Source: Cylindrotheca closterium
Lineage: Eukaryota > Bacillariophyta > Bacillariophyceae > Bacillariales > Bacillariaceae
Direction: 5' to 3'
Length of the DNA stretch: 64,000 nucleotides
Assembly (NCBI GenBank): GCA_933822405.4
Contig: CAKOGP040002058.1
Coordinates: forward strand, 165,732-229,731
Under the pieces are notes generated by a model, which was not told the origin of the DNA, did not search any database, and saw nothing but the letters and a program-made list of their open reading frames with translations. Within the stretch, counting starts at the first letter, position 1; every line of letters begins with the position of its first letter. The position numbers and the translations under genes were made by a program. Below, one piece after another: positions 21,677-31,204 of the stretch.

Positions 21677-23567
21677 ATGGTTAGCAACTCTGATCAAGAC
21701 TACAGAAGAAGACTGACATGCTCTGGAATTTGTGGTCGCTCGGAGGATTACGAGTATGACTTTCTATCGCGACAGAACACTCAAAGCAACGGTACCTTGA
21801 CTAGGGAAGATGAGGAGAAGAAACAGGAGATGGAGACTTTGGTATCGGAAGCAATGAATCAACTCTCGTTTGATGAGCGGCAACGCCAACAAGAGGCTTT
21901 GCACGGAGTCGAAGAAGGGATCATTGAAGACGAAGCGTTAATCAGCAGTGCGCTTGAGGAACTTGATAGCCATCTCTTGCGTCGTAGCAATACAGACCGC
22001 AGCGCATACGAAAAAGCCGAAAGAATGGACCCCCATTATGTGGGTGCAACCGCATTACGATTAATGTTCCTGCGTTGTAATCGATATGATGCAAAGGCTT
22101 CAGCAGGACAAATGCTAAAGTTTTTCGAGATGAAGCAACAGCTTTTCGGGGATGAGAAACTGGTGAAGGAGATCACGATGGAGGACCTAGATGCGGATGA
22201 CTTGGCATGCCTAAATTGTGGCTTTTTGCGAATGATTGGTAAAGATCAATCATCCCGACATGTTTTTCTCGGAATTCCGGCCCTTCGATCGTTCAAAGCT
22301 CTGAAAAACGAAATGAAATCGCACTTTTTCTTCAAGATGAGTTTGTTGAAATATGAGGAAATCCAACTCAGAGGTGTAGTACGAATTAGCTATGAAGTTG
22401 GTCATTGTAGGAACAAGACAAGTTTTGGAATGTTGGAATTTGCAAGACTGTCGAACGTAAGTGGCAATGATCTGCTTGTGAACATGAAAGGTCCACCACA
22501 CGCTGAGCGTTCATCTCAGCCATTCCCACGCATTCTGACGCATTCGCCGTTTGACAAATCTAGGCAATTCCTCTTCGCATGGCATCTATTCACCTATGCA
22601 TTGACGATATTAAGGCCTTTTTCGTGTACGATCTGGCGTTGAAGGTACGACAAGTCAGATGGGTCCTCATACTGCAGCAAGTATTCAATCGCTCATTACA
22701 CTTTCTGCCCCTCATGGAATACAGGCACTACGTCCGACACAACGTGCAAAACTAAAGATTCATTACGGGACGCATTTGGAATGCCAGTATCGACTCTCCA
22801 GTTACGGAATATCGAGGTCATTGCTACCTTTCGATCCAAGTACCAATGTAATCACCCAGAAACATCTGATTCATTTGTCCCCGACCAATCCCATTTCTTC
22901 TGTGTTGAGTACTACTGTTACTGTATTTGAGCCAAGTCAGCCATTTGCTCTTGGAAACACTGATAACGTTTTATTCAGCCGCGGTAGAACCGGCAGAAAC
23001 AGGGGCAACCTTCGGTTGAGAACCCTTGTAACAGAATCGTCGAGACGTTATGACTCTGGATCGAATGAAAGTAAGCGAGTTGTAGTGGATGACATTATCA
23101 GTAAGATTCACGGTACTGGAGGCCGATTTTTGAAGCAACAAAGCACCACAAAATTACACACAGCTTCTTCTTGGGTTCAACTTCCTGTTGAAGAAGTGCG
23201 AACGAAAATCACGCAAATGTTTCGTAACAAAAAGCGAGCTGCGCTTCGGCAAAATGCCAATGATGGGTTTTCTATTTCAGGCGACCCGCTTCCCAGCGAT
23301 GTGGTCTTTGGGAAGTTTCACAATAGTCGAGGCAAGGATTTGATGCAACGTTTGATTAAGGATCGCTTCGAAGAGTATGATTCTCTTGATCGGGGCAAGA
23401 AAACTACAGTAGTCGACGCAATTATCGAGGCAGTCAAAGCCAAAGGTGGTCGTTTTCTACTGGTAGCACCAAGCAATGATGGGTATCTTGAAGTATCAAC
23501 TGAGACAGTGAGAGAACGTGTAGCAAAGTACTTCCGAAACCAGCGTCGGACATCAACGACAAGGTAA
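21677..23567 (+). CDS. CRAL-TRIO-like protein fused to two DUF6824 domains
   Basis: Three exons: 21677-22456, 22564-22644, 22725-23567. Both introns are phase 0 with donors GTAAGT and GTACGA and acceptors CTAG and ACAG. The join gives 567 residues. Residues about 55-320 follow the diatom CRAL-TRIO-like family: MNQLSFDERQ--QEALHGV, RLMFLRCNRYDAKASA, LDADDLACLNCG, ending in IHYGTHLECQYRLSSYGI and SLLPF. This fold is associated with lipid binding. The C-terminal 230 residues hold two diatom-specific DUF6824 domains: the first (VLFSRGRTGRNRGN to MFRNKKR) is diverged, and the second (DVVFGKF to YFRNQRR) keeps GGRFL and KT. DUF6824 resembles a DNA-binding domain, but its function is unproven. Conceivably a lipid-sensing regulator; that is inference. 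Confidence 0.8.
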
Positions 23568-23622
23568 ACATTACAGACATGTATCAATAAATCAGTACTG
23601 TACAAATCTAGTATCCATAAGC

Positions 23623-24531
23623 TTACAAACTCCACGGTAACGTCAAGAATTGATTCACATTCTCAGAGGTAATCATCATGGCCCCACCTGCACCGATGCC
23701 AACGGACAACAGGTTGGAAGCAATGCATCCAAGCAGCGTTGCGACGATGAACAGCCGCAATGGTACTGACGTGGTACTCCCAAGCACATAGTTCCCAGCC
23801 GAGAAAGGAAAGAACGGTGCTAATCGCAAACCAATCAATGCCAGCAGAATCTTTCCATCTCCTTGCTTTGCAGCGTCTGTCATATTTCTTAATTCATCCA
23901 ACTTTTCCAGCGCTTCTTGCGGTAGCTTCGAAGTTGCCACTTTCTGAGCAGTATCAGAGTCAGCGGCCTTTCGCGCTCCCGAAAATGCTAGAACCCCAGC
24001 TGTCGTTTGGCCAAGGAGGGTGATAGGGAAGGCGACAGAGAACCCAAGCTTGGCTCCTAGAGCAATTGCTATCGGTTGGCAAGGGACAAATGGAATCATA
24101 TCCGACGCTGTGACTATGAAATATGATGTCACCGCAGTGATCATCGGGTGCATTGAAAAATCCAATTCATCCAATAGACTTCCGAAGCCCCCTCCTCCTC
24201 CTTCTAATAATGAAGGCATCTGAAGTTGTGCCAATAATGAAAACATCGTCGCTTCATTTTGTGCGAGGAAAATGTCGGAAGAAATCGAAGAAATCCAAGA
24301 GCTATCTGGCAGTATCAGATGTGTTGGAGGAACCACCACTATTGATGGTAGATTTGCAATGCCTTCCAATGGGAGTAGCATTGCTGTGTGCAATATTATG
24401 CTCCGTCGTTGTCTCAAAAATTGCCCAAGTTTCACTACAGTATTGTTCTGAGGTTTGAGTGACGTCACATCCGGTCTGGCGCGATTGTTGAGTTCAAAAG
24501 ATCGAAACATCGAACAGTAAAACAATAACAA
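23623..24531 (-). CDS. VTT-domain (TVP38/TMEM64/DedA-type) membrane protein
   Basis: 302 residues. The C-terminal two thirds have the VTT pattern: IPFVPCQPIAIALGAKLGF, a G-T-AG-LAF helix, then LRLAPFFPFSAGNYVLG with the conserved R and P residues, and a final SVGIGAGG helix. The family includes scramblase-like membrane proteins of the ER, Golgi and plastid. The N-terminal 100 residues have no clear signal and may be an organelle targeting region. The start could also be the second ATG seven codons later (MFRSFE). It is convergent with the preceding gene, and only 55 nt separate the two stop codons. Confidence 0.8.
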   Translation of the reverse strand: MLLFYCSMFRSFELNNRARPDVTSLKPQNNTVVKLGQFLRQRRSIILHTAMLLPLEGIANLPSIVVVPPTHLILPDSSWISSISSDIFLAQNEATMFSLLAQLQMPSLLEGGGGGFGSLLDELDFSMHPMITAVTSYFIVTASDMIPFVPCQPIAIALGAKLGFSVAFPITLLGQTTAGVLAFSGARKAADSDTAQKVATSKLPQEALEKLDELRNMTDAAKQGDGKILLALIGLRLAPFFPFSAGNYVLGSTTSVPLRLFIVATLLGCIASNLLSVGIGAGGAMMITSENVNQFLTLPWSL

Positions 24532-24579
24532 ACGAGAAACATATTATTTGCAAGAGCGCCATACATAGGCACTTTCATC

Positions 24580-25358
24580 ATGGACGCTGGAGAATTCTTC
24601 ATTCTCATCATCGTAGCGATTCTCGCATACTGGTTTGGTGCGAACAGTGTCGCGCCTGGAATTTCTCAAGGTTCTGGCTTTTTGACAGATACTGCAACGG
24701 GAATCAACTTTCCCAACTCCAAGACGTTTGCAGTCAACAAGGGTTCCATGTCACTAGCCGGCATTGGGACACGAAAGAAGGCGTTCATAAATATCTATTC
24801 TCTGGGCTTTTATGTGTCTAATCCGCTACAGAAGCAACTCACCAAGGCAGCCGCATCCTCTTCCAAGACAACAACCTGCGAAACGATTCTTGAGTCCAAC
24901 CAACCAAAAGCAGTCGAGTTGACCTTTGCCATGGGAATTGGACCAGAAAAAATTGCCGAAGCCATTGCGCAACTAGGTACGTGGTTGTTGATTCGCTTAG
25001 AACACTTGCTTTACATATTGAGGTATCACCTCTGAATGCAGCACTTGTTCGTCTGTCATCTGTTGTCTCATATTTCTTCATCGTATCTCAAATTTTCACA
25101 GCAAATGTAAAAGAAGAGATCAAGAACGAATTCCACACCATGCTTCTGGACGGTATGGGCGAAGGAAATATGAAAAAGGGAGAGTCAATAACCTTTGAAT
25201 GGAAGGGAAAAGATACCATTTTGGCTTCTGCTCGGGGGAAGCCCATTGGTGAAATGAAGGACAAGGCCCTGGCTGAAGGCGTCCTGCAACTTTACCTGAA
25301 TAAAGAGAAGGGAGTCTCACCGTCCTTGTTGCAGAACATGGGCTGCATCAGGGAATAA
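24580..25358 (+). CDS. Chalcone-isomerase-like domain protein with N-terminal membrane anchor
   Basis: Two exons: 24580-24976 and 25102-25358 (donor GTACGT, acceptor TCACAG, phase 1), 217 residues. The N-terminus (residues about 5-27, start FFILIIVAILAYWFG) is a single hydrophobic segment. The rest fits the chalcone isomerase fold family: TGINFPNSK, AGIGTRKKAFINIYSLGFYV, and the second half with KKGESITFEW, LASARGKPIG and ALAEGVLQLYL. Diatoms are not known for flavonoid chalcone isomerase, so a non-catalytic fatty-acid-binding CHI-like function is more likely. It is divergent from the VTT gene, with 48 nt between their start codons. Confidence 0.8.
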
Positions 25359-25728
25359 TGTGTTTGCTTGATGTGTACAAATCCTAAGTGGTTAATTTCC
25401 ACTGGTTAATTTCCACATGCTATTGCTATTGCTGTTGTTGAATAAAGACAATAATATAGATCAAACCATAGACTAGACATCATCTTGCTCATCATCATGC
25501 CATCGATTGGAATCACTTGTGTACAATATCTTCTACTGGCGGCATATTGGAAGGTGGGAGGTAGGTGCGGTGAAGGTAGGAAGGCAGGATACTGTAGCGA
25601 TTGGGTTTGACTGCTCCGACTCAACATCAAATATCAAACTTTTCAATGAAACACTGTTGACAATAACTGCCAACCCAAACGTACCATACCAAATGAATGT
25701 AGAGATCAAGTAAACATCATCATCCCTA
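25359..25728. other. intergenic
   Basis: 3' flank of the CHI-like gene and 5' flank of the glycosyltransferase gene. A short direct repeat GTGGTTAATTTCCAC / TGGTTAATTTCCACA occurs at 25388-25416. No gene is supported. Confidence 0.4.
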
Positions 25729-27201
25729 ATGAGTCGCTTTAATAGCTCCCACAACCAAAGGAGGAATGGGGTTTCGCTGAAGCTCATAATTTGCGTCATG
25801 ATTACAATCGTTGCCATTCTTCAGGCAATCAACGTGTTGCTCGTGGTTCAGTCATCATCTGGACTGCAAAATCAAAAGACGGACTCGAAATATCCGGATG
25901 GGACTTTTAATAATGTACCAATATATCTCCGCAAGTCTGCTGATTTCCATTCCTCCGCCCATTGCATTGGAGAAACACACAATCCGGATACCGCGTGGAT
26001 GTACCGGTCCTGTCACTTCAAGAATTTGTGTTTCGACACCAGCACCAAAGACTTTTTTCTTGTCAAGGGTCCAACAGAAAAAGATTTTCAACAACGCCGG
26101 AAGCATTATCCTCCATCTTTTATTTCAACATCAACAATTCCAAATGACTTGACTCTAGCTCTGGGGGGCATCAACCCACGATGGAATGGAACAGATTTCA
26201 ATCAAGGCATCCACAAGGTCAAATGGTCTCCCAAGATTGTAGATGCACCACCGAAAGACTACTATATGCTACCCGATAACGCCGTCTTTGTGCCATTTCA
26301 TTCGCTTGCGGCCCACAACGTCGGGCACTTACTCTGGGATGACTTATATGCGATTTACTTGCTGCTGAGTGACTTTGGTTTCTTGGCGTCTGAAAAGGTT
26401 CTATTGAGAGTCGACACCCTTCCTCTCTTGTACGGTACCTGTGAAATGAGACGAAAAAAGGCTCAACGATGCGCCCAGAATTATGAGAAATTCCTACCGC
26501 TCATGGGCATCGACCCATCGACTTTTTCCACTGCCAAGCATGCCAAACAGAGCCCAGCATCGCCAACCATAATCTGCGCCAAGACGGCAGTTGCTGGATT
26601 GGGCATGCTTTCCGACCATGGCCTCAAGGACCATGGATGGAATCCAACCGTTGACGGCCCTGTACAAAATGTCGGAAGAGGGTCCATGCTCTATCAATTC
26701 CGAAATTTTATGCTTCACAACCTGGGCTTCCCACTGATACCGTCCGGGAACAATCCGTTCCGTATTTTGCTAAGCGCCCATTCGTCGGGTGAACCGGAAC
26801 GTGACTTGGATTTCCAGGCACAGCACCAACGACTACATTCTGCTTTTCCATCAGCAGACGTGCAAATTGTTGAATTTGCCCAAATGTCTCTCATGGACCA
26901 GATATCGTTGACAAGTCAATCGAATGTTTTCGTATCGACCTGCGGAGGTGGGGCAATGACAGCCACCTTTCTTCCACGGGGAGCAAGTCTGATCCTCTTG
27001 TACAGTGAGCAAGGAGGGTTTGATTTTGCTAGCTTTAATCTGACTGGCGGGCCAGCCTATTTGGATTCCGATCTGTTTAACAATGCGGGGTATCTTCAAG
27101 TTCATTGGATCCCGATTGGTACAATCAACACAGTACACGGTTTAGATTCTTTGGAGTATCTGATACGGCATGAAATGGATGTAGCAGCTAATGGAATATG
27201 A
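25729..27201 (+). CDS. GT61-type glycosyltransferase (DUF563), type II membrane protein
   Basis: 490 residues, single exon. A short basic N-terminus is followed by one hydrophobic anchor (about 17-42, LKLIICVMITIVAIL). The lumenal part has the GT61 pattern: VPFHSLAAHNVGHLLWDDLYAIY (His and Asp region), LLSAHSSGEPERD, then near the end VFVSTCGGGAMTATFLPRGASLILLYS, the sugar-nucleotide binding end of the DUF563/GT61 fold. The family includes xylosyl-, arabinosyl- and EGF O-GlcNAc transferases acting in the ER or Golgi. The acceptor and donor cannot be read from the sequence. Strong Kozak context is not evident, but the start gives the expected anchor. Confidence 0.82.
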   Translation: MSRFNSSHNQRRNGVSLKLIICVMITIVAILQAINVLLVVQSSSGLQNQKTDSKYPDGTFNNVPIYLRKSADFHSSAHCIGETHNPDTAWMYRSCHFKNLCFDTSTKDFFLVKGPTEKDFQQRRKHYPPSFISTSTIPNDLTLALGGINPRWNGTDFNQGIHKVKWSPKIVDAPPKDYYMLPDNAVFVPFHSLAAHNVGHLLWDDLYAIYLLLSDFGFLASEKVLLRVDTLPLLYGTCEMRRKKAQRCAQNYEKFLPLMGIDPSTFSTAKHAKQSPASPTIICAKTAVAGLGMLSDHGLKDHGWNPTVDGPVQNVGRGSMLYQFRNFMLHNLGFPLIPSGNNPFRILLSAHSSGEPERDLDFQAQHQRLHSAFPSADVQIVEFAQMSLMDQISLTSQSNVFVSTCGGGAMTATFLPRGASLILLYSEQGGFDFASFNLTGGPAYLDSDLFNNAGYLQVHWIPIGTINTVHGLDSLEYLIRHEMDVAANGI

Positions 27202-27286
27202 CGAGATTACAAGTTTGAGCTAGTGGTTGCTTCCTCAACGTTTGTATAATACTCTACGTCTTTAAGATTGCACCAGTCTCTACTAT

Positions 27287-30200
27287 TTAACTATCGGCAC
27301 AGCACAGTCTCCAAAGTTCCATCGCCGTGCGCTGTTTGGTTTCCGGTGGTGGAAATGCTTGGGGCGGCAGTTCCTCAACGCTAGCGATCGAATCAAACAA
27401 CCAGCCTGGCCCAACCACCAACGCAGCTTGTGAGTCAGCAGTCAGCGACGTTCGTAGCTGCTTTTCCAATGGGACAGGTGCAATGTTTGAAGTGTTACAC
27501 AAGACCACCACTCGTTTCGATTGTTGCAATTGATCCACAGCTTGCTGGGGGGTTTTCAAAACGACAGCGCCCGCTTCCTTAGCCACGAGATGCATATCCT
27601 TTCGTTGGGCATCGGGAAAGTTTCCGCACAGAAAGAGGGAGGTTCCTTTGAGCAGTAAGTGTTGCTTGGACTTGATGCCAGCGGCATATTGGGCAACTCC
27701 GCCCTTCTTTCCTGGAACGGCTTTGGCGGGCAAGGAACGCACAAAGGTATTGGGAACGATAAACTTCTTCTGATCCTTCATTTGAGCAATCCAATCCGGC
27801 GGCACCATTGGAATCCCGGCCAATGCCGATCGAACTGCCTTGACGGTTCGAATCTGGGGTCGGATATTGCCTTCCGATTCCTCGACGGGAAGGACGCAAA
27901 TCTTCGTGCGCTTGCCAAAGGTGTCGGTCACACGAAGTCGTATGTTTCCAAGCGACTTGGAACATACTTCCTTGAGCATGGACATTTCGCCTTCTTTCAA
28001 ACTGGACGTGACAATGTAGAGCTCTCCGTCGCGTTGGGCACTGTCCATGATGGATTCGTAGTGATCATCCGCCTTGACGAAGATTTCTGGTAGGCTCATT
28101 GACGAAAAGGCGCTCACAGTTGCCTTTGCCTTGACAGCTGCCGTTGTCGACGTAGCAGCCTTTGATTTTCCTGCTTTTGTCTTTGTTTCAGTCTTTGGGT
28201 TCTCTTTGGCCTTCTTGACAACCTTCTTGGTAGCAGTCTTCTGCGCTTCGGTGTTGCTGCTATTAGCCTTGCGCTTGTTGTCATTAGCCGTCGTCTTTTT
28301 GGTATCGCTTGATTTCTTTATCTCCTTCTTCTTACTGTTGGTAGTATCCTTGAGCGCACTCCCTGGAGCCAATCGAGGTCTCTTCCGCTTAACATAGGGC
28401 GTCTTCAACGGTTTCAGTCCAGTGGTATCGAATCCTTGTCTTTCCAAATCCTGCAACATGGCCATGGACAACTCAGTGGCATCCGCCTTGCGACGTCGGC
28501 GTTGTTGGGGCTGCGATTGATCGTCAAAGTCATCGCTTTCCACCACGAAAATGGCATCCACCTTGGATTCCTTGCCTCCCAAAATGTAGGCCACATCGTA
28601 ACAACAATTAGCAAAGGCCTCCCAAACTTTGGTGACTCGAGCCACTCCACCCAATTTGTTCACACCGGGCCAAGTTCGTGGTTGGACCTTGACAATTTCA
28701 CCCACATGCCAAACACGAGGGCGAGTGGCTGGATTTACGGTAGCAGCTGGAGTCGCCGGGGCCAGGGAAGCACGGTCGGTATTTTGTGCTTCCTCCAAGG
28801 CATTGCTTTCGTTCGCTCCACTCTTTCGTCGTCGTCTTCGACGGGGCGTAATGGTGGGACGAGCCGCTGGCTTTCGATCCTCCTCTTCTTCCTCCTCTTC
28901 TTGATTGAGAGGAATAGTAGTAGTAGTAGTCGTAGTTTCTTCCACATGTGCCGCTGCTGCTCCAAACCGAGTAGTGGTGGCAGTTCCAAAGGAAGTCCTC
29001 TTGCGAACTGTCTTTGTTTTCAATTCCGGTTCCGTTGCTTGTGGCGATGATTCCTTGGTGTGAATCGATTCGGGAGACTGGGACTTGATGGGCACGGTCC
29101 AATCATCGTCCACTGAGACGTCGTTTTGTAGAAGTTCCTTCGTGGCATCTTGTTCCGCCAAGTCAGTTGCCTTGTCTTCGATAGAATCTTTAGCCGTTTG
29201 ATCTTCATCGTCAACGTCGTCACTCACTTGACTTGATTGGCTCAACTCCAACTGTCGTTGCTTCCTTTTTCTCTTGACGGGCAACAAATGCAAGGCCCCA
29301 AAGGAATCTTCCATCATGGCACCAGCCGTCGTATTGAAACAAGCAGTAGCATTATCATCTTGGGTCATTTGAGTGCCCTGTTCCAAAATTTTGGGAATTT
29401 CTTCACTTTCCTCGGTATCATTGTGACTGAGCGTCAAGATTTCGTCTTGTGGCTCTGGTTCTGGTGGTTGCATTTGCTTTGATGGTGAAGGAGTGGGCAT
29501 GGACAAGGCGCCAGTATCCTTGGTTGGATCTACTGCTTCTTGCTTAGACGAACGTCGATGGCTGCGGCGAGTAGTGCTATTGGTGTTGGTACTTTCCTCC
29601 GCGTTGGATTTTGCACTATTGTTCTCCGTCTCCTTTCCAACAGCAGTACCACCCTTTGCCTTGCCAACCTTTTTCTTCTTGGGTTTAGTCTTTTTCTTCT
29701 TTTTCGACTCGTCGTCGTCGTCCTGTTGGGCACTCGTTTCGTTGTTCGGTTGCAACGGAACAAGAGCAGAAGGCTCCTTGGTCACTAGGGATTCCTCCTC
29801 GTCTGCAGGTTCTTCACTCAAAGAAGAAGCAGCAGCGACAGCAGCAGTAGGATCCCGAGGCATGATTTCTTGGGACGCTTGTGGGTCAATTGGAGACAGC
29901 GAGGTCTCAAACAGAGTACTGTCTCGTTTTCTGGAGGCAGCAGGAGTCGCAACTACAACAGTGAATGCAGTATCAGCCTTGTTGAAGGTGACATTGGTCA
30001 ATTTGGGTGTAATGATATCTTCCTCGGCGGGAATTTCTGTATTTTCCGAAGCATGACTGGTATGAACGACCAATTGATTAGTGCATGTCTTGTTGGCAAC
30101 GAAACCCAAATTGGTAGGTGGCTTGGTCGAAAAGGAAACTCGCTTGTTGTTATTGTTGGGCGAATTGGATAACGATGATTCTTCCGGAGCCGTCAAGAAG

Positions 30201-31111
30201 ACAGACGAGTCTTGGGTTGGATTGCCTTGTTGCTTTTTGGCTAGCTCTTCTTGTAATTGCTGTTGTTGTTTCCACGCTTCGTCCGCCAATTGCTGTTCGC
30301 GAGCCTGTTCCTGAACTTCTTGGGTGGAATTCAATTGGGCCTTTGGGATCAAAAGATCCCCACAGGCTTTGAAATTGGCATCTACGACTTGAGCATTTTC
30401 TTCCACCTGCAAGTCTTGAATCTTGCGTTGGCTGGCCAGCAGAGGCAATGCCTTTTGTTGCCACGCCGTGGCCACATCCAATCGATCCAGTTGATCTTGT
30501 GGCGACAATTCTTCTTCGTTATCGTCGTCGTCATCGTCGTTAGTAGAGGGCGAAGGACAAACCTGTTGGGTCATGGTGGTAAAGTTGGGTGTGTATTTGG
30601 CAGGCACCATTCCAAATTCTCGCAGCGTCAACTTGTAGGCATCGCACAAATCTTGCAAATAGTCAAAGGGTTGCAAACTTCGCTTGGTAATGGGAGTGTT
30701 GCATTCGGGACATTTCTTGTTGCCACTGTACATGAGGCTAGCATTGATGCAATCCTTGCAAAAGGCGTGGACGCAGGGGGTGCGGTACGGTTGCGTCAAG
30801 GTGGACAAACAAATGCCGCACTTGAGCGAGTTTCCAATGTTGAGCCGCAATTCACGATCGACGGTTTGCCACAAATCCGCAACCTTGTGACAAGAAGTAG
30901 CAGCAGCAACAGGCTGGTTTTGGTCGTCGTTTATTGCTGGATTTGGCGGCGCTGCTGCTTTGGTAGATGGATGACAATCATCATCATCATCATCATCATC
31001 ATTGGGCTTCTTACTGTCATCATTGTCAGAGATGCTCATGTGCAAAATGAGACTGTCTTGTGATTGTGATTGCTCTGTCGCGCTACGTCGTGTGTTAGGT
31101 GATGGACTCAT
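27287..31111 (-). CDS. BRCA1-like protein: RING finger, chromatin-type module, tandem BRCT
   Basis: 1274 residues in one long exon, start at 31111 (MSPSPNTRRS). A C3HC4 RING finger spans residues 98-137 (Cys 98, 101, 113, His 115, Cys 118, 121, 134, 137). A long acidic, Ser/Thr/Lys-rich linker follows. At about 795-860 a short domain (VGEIVKVQPRTWPG, then G-A-VTKVW and YDVAYILGG) resembles a Tudor- or PWWP-like fold. The C-terminus carries two BRCT repeats, about 1030-1123 (VPPDW) and 1153-1254 (VGPGWLFDSI). RING plus tandem BRCT is the BRCA1/BARD1 architecture, so an E3 ubiquitin ligase in DNA-damage repair is the likely role. The open frame upstream to 31366 includes a poly-Cys run from a GTT microsatellite and is not taken as coding. 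Confidence 0.85.
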   Translation of the reverse strand: MSPSPNTRRSATEQSQSQDSLILHMSISDNDDSKKPNDDDDDDDDCHPSTKAAAPPNPAINDDQNQPVAAATSCHKVADLWQTVDRELRLNIGNSLKCGICLSTLTQPYRTPCVHAFCKDCINASLMYSGNKKCPECNTPITKRSLQPFDYLQDLCDAYKLTLREFGMVPAKYTPNFTTMTQQVCPSPSTNDDDDDDNEEELSPQDQLDRLDVATAWQQKALPLLASQRKIQDLQVEENAQVVDANFKACGDLLIPKAQLNSTQEVQEQAREQQLADEAWKQQQQLQEELAKKQQGNPTQDSSVFLTAPEESSLSNSPNNNNKRVSFSTKPPTNLGFVANKTCTNQLVVHTSHASENTEIPAEEDIITPKLTNVTFNKADTAFTVVVATPAASRKRDSTLFETSLSPIDPQASQEIMPRDPTAAVAAASSLSEEPADEEESLVTKEPSALVPLQPNNETSAQQDDDDESKKKKKTKPKKKKVGKAKGGTAVGKETENNSAKSNAEESTNTNSTTRRSHRRSSKQEAVDPTKDTGALSMPTPSPSKQMQPPEPEPQDEILTLSHNDTEESEEIPKILEQGTQMTQDDNATACFNTTAGAMMEDSFGALHLLPVKRKRKQRQLELSQSSQVSDDVDDEDQTAKDSIEDKATDLAEQDATKELLQNDVSVDDDWTVPIKSQSPESIHTKESSPQATEPELKTKTVRKRTSFGTATTTRFGAAAAHVEETTTTTTTIPLNQEEEEEEEDRKPAARPTITPRRRRRRKSGANESNALEEAQNTDRASLAPATPAATVNPATRPRVWHVGEIVKVQPRTWPGVNKLGGVARVTKVWEAFANCCYDVAYILGGKESKVDAIFVVESDDFDDQSQPQQRRRRKADATELSMAMLQDLERQGFDTTGLKPLKTPYVKRKRPRLAPGSALKDTTNSKKKEIKKSSDTKKTTANDNKRKANSSNTEAQKTATKKVVKKAKENPKTETKTKAGKSKAATSTTAAVKAKATVSAFSSMSLPEIFVKADDHYESIMDSAQRDGELYIVTSSLKEGEMSMLKEVCSKSLGNIRLRVTDTFGKRTKICVLPVEESEGNIRPQIRTVKAVRSALAGIPMVPPDWIAQMKDQKKFIVPNTFVRSLPAKAVPGKKGGVAQYAAGIKSKQHLLLKGTSLFLCGNFPDAQRKDMHLVAKEAGAVVLKTPQQAVDQLQQSKRVVVLCNTSNIAPVPLEKQLRTSLTADSQAALVVGPGWLFDSIASVEELPPQAFPPPETKQRTAMELWRLCCADS

Positions 31112-31164
31112 TATGATGCCTCCAAATATTGGAGTGTGCTGAAGCTTGTTATTGTTACAGTGCC

Positions 31165-31204
<40 letters not shown>

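Noticed and set aside
22659..23567. DUF6824 part as a separate gene starting at 22665
   Set aside because: The residues just before contain the end of the CRAL-TRIO-like domain, and two phase-0 introns join it to the first exon; a separate start would lose this.
30950..31000. CAT/ATC short repeats as a CRISPR-like or regulatory array
   Set aside because: They are trinucleotide runs coding for poly-Asp; no spacers of unique sequence.
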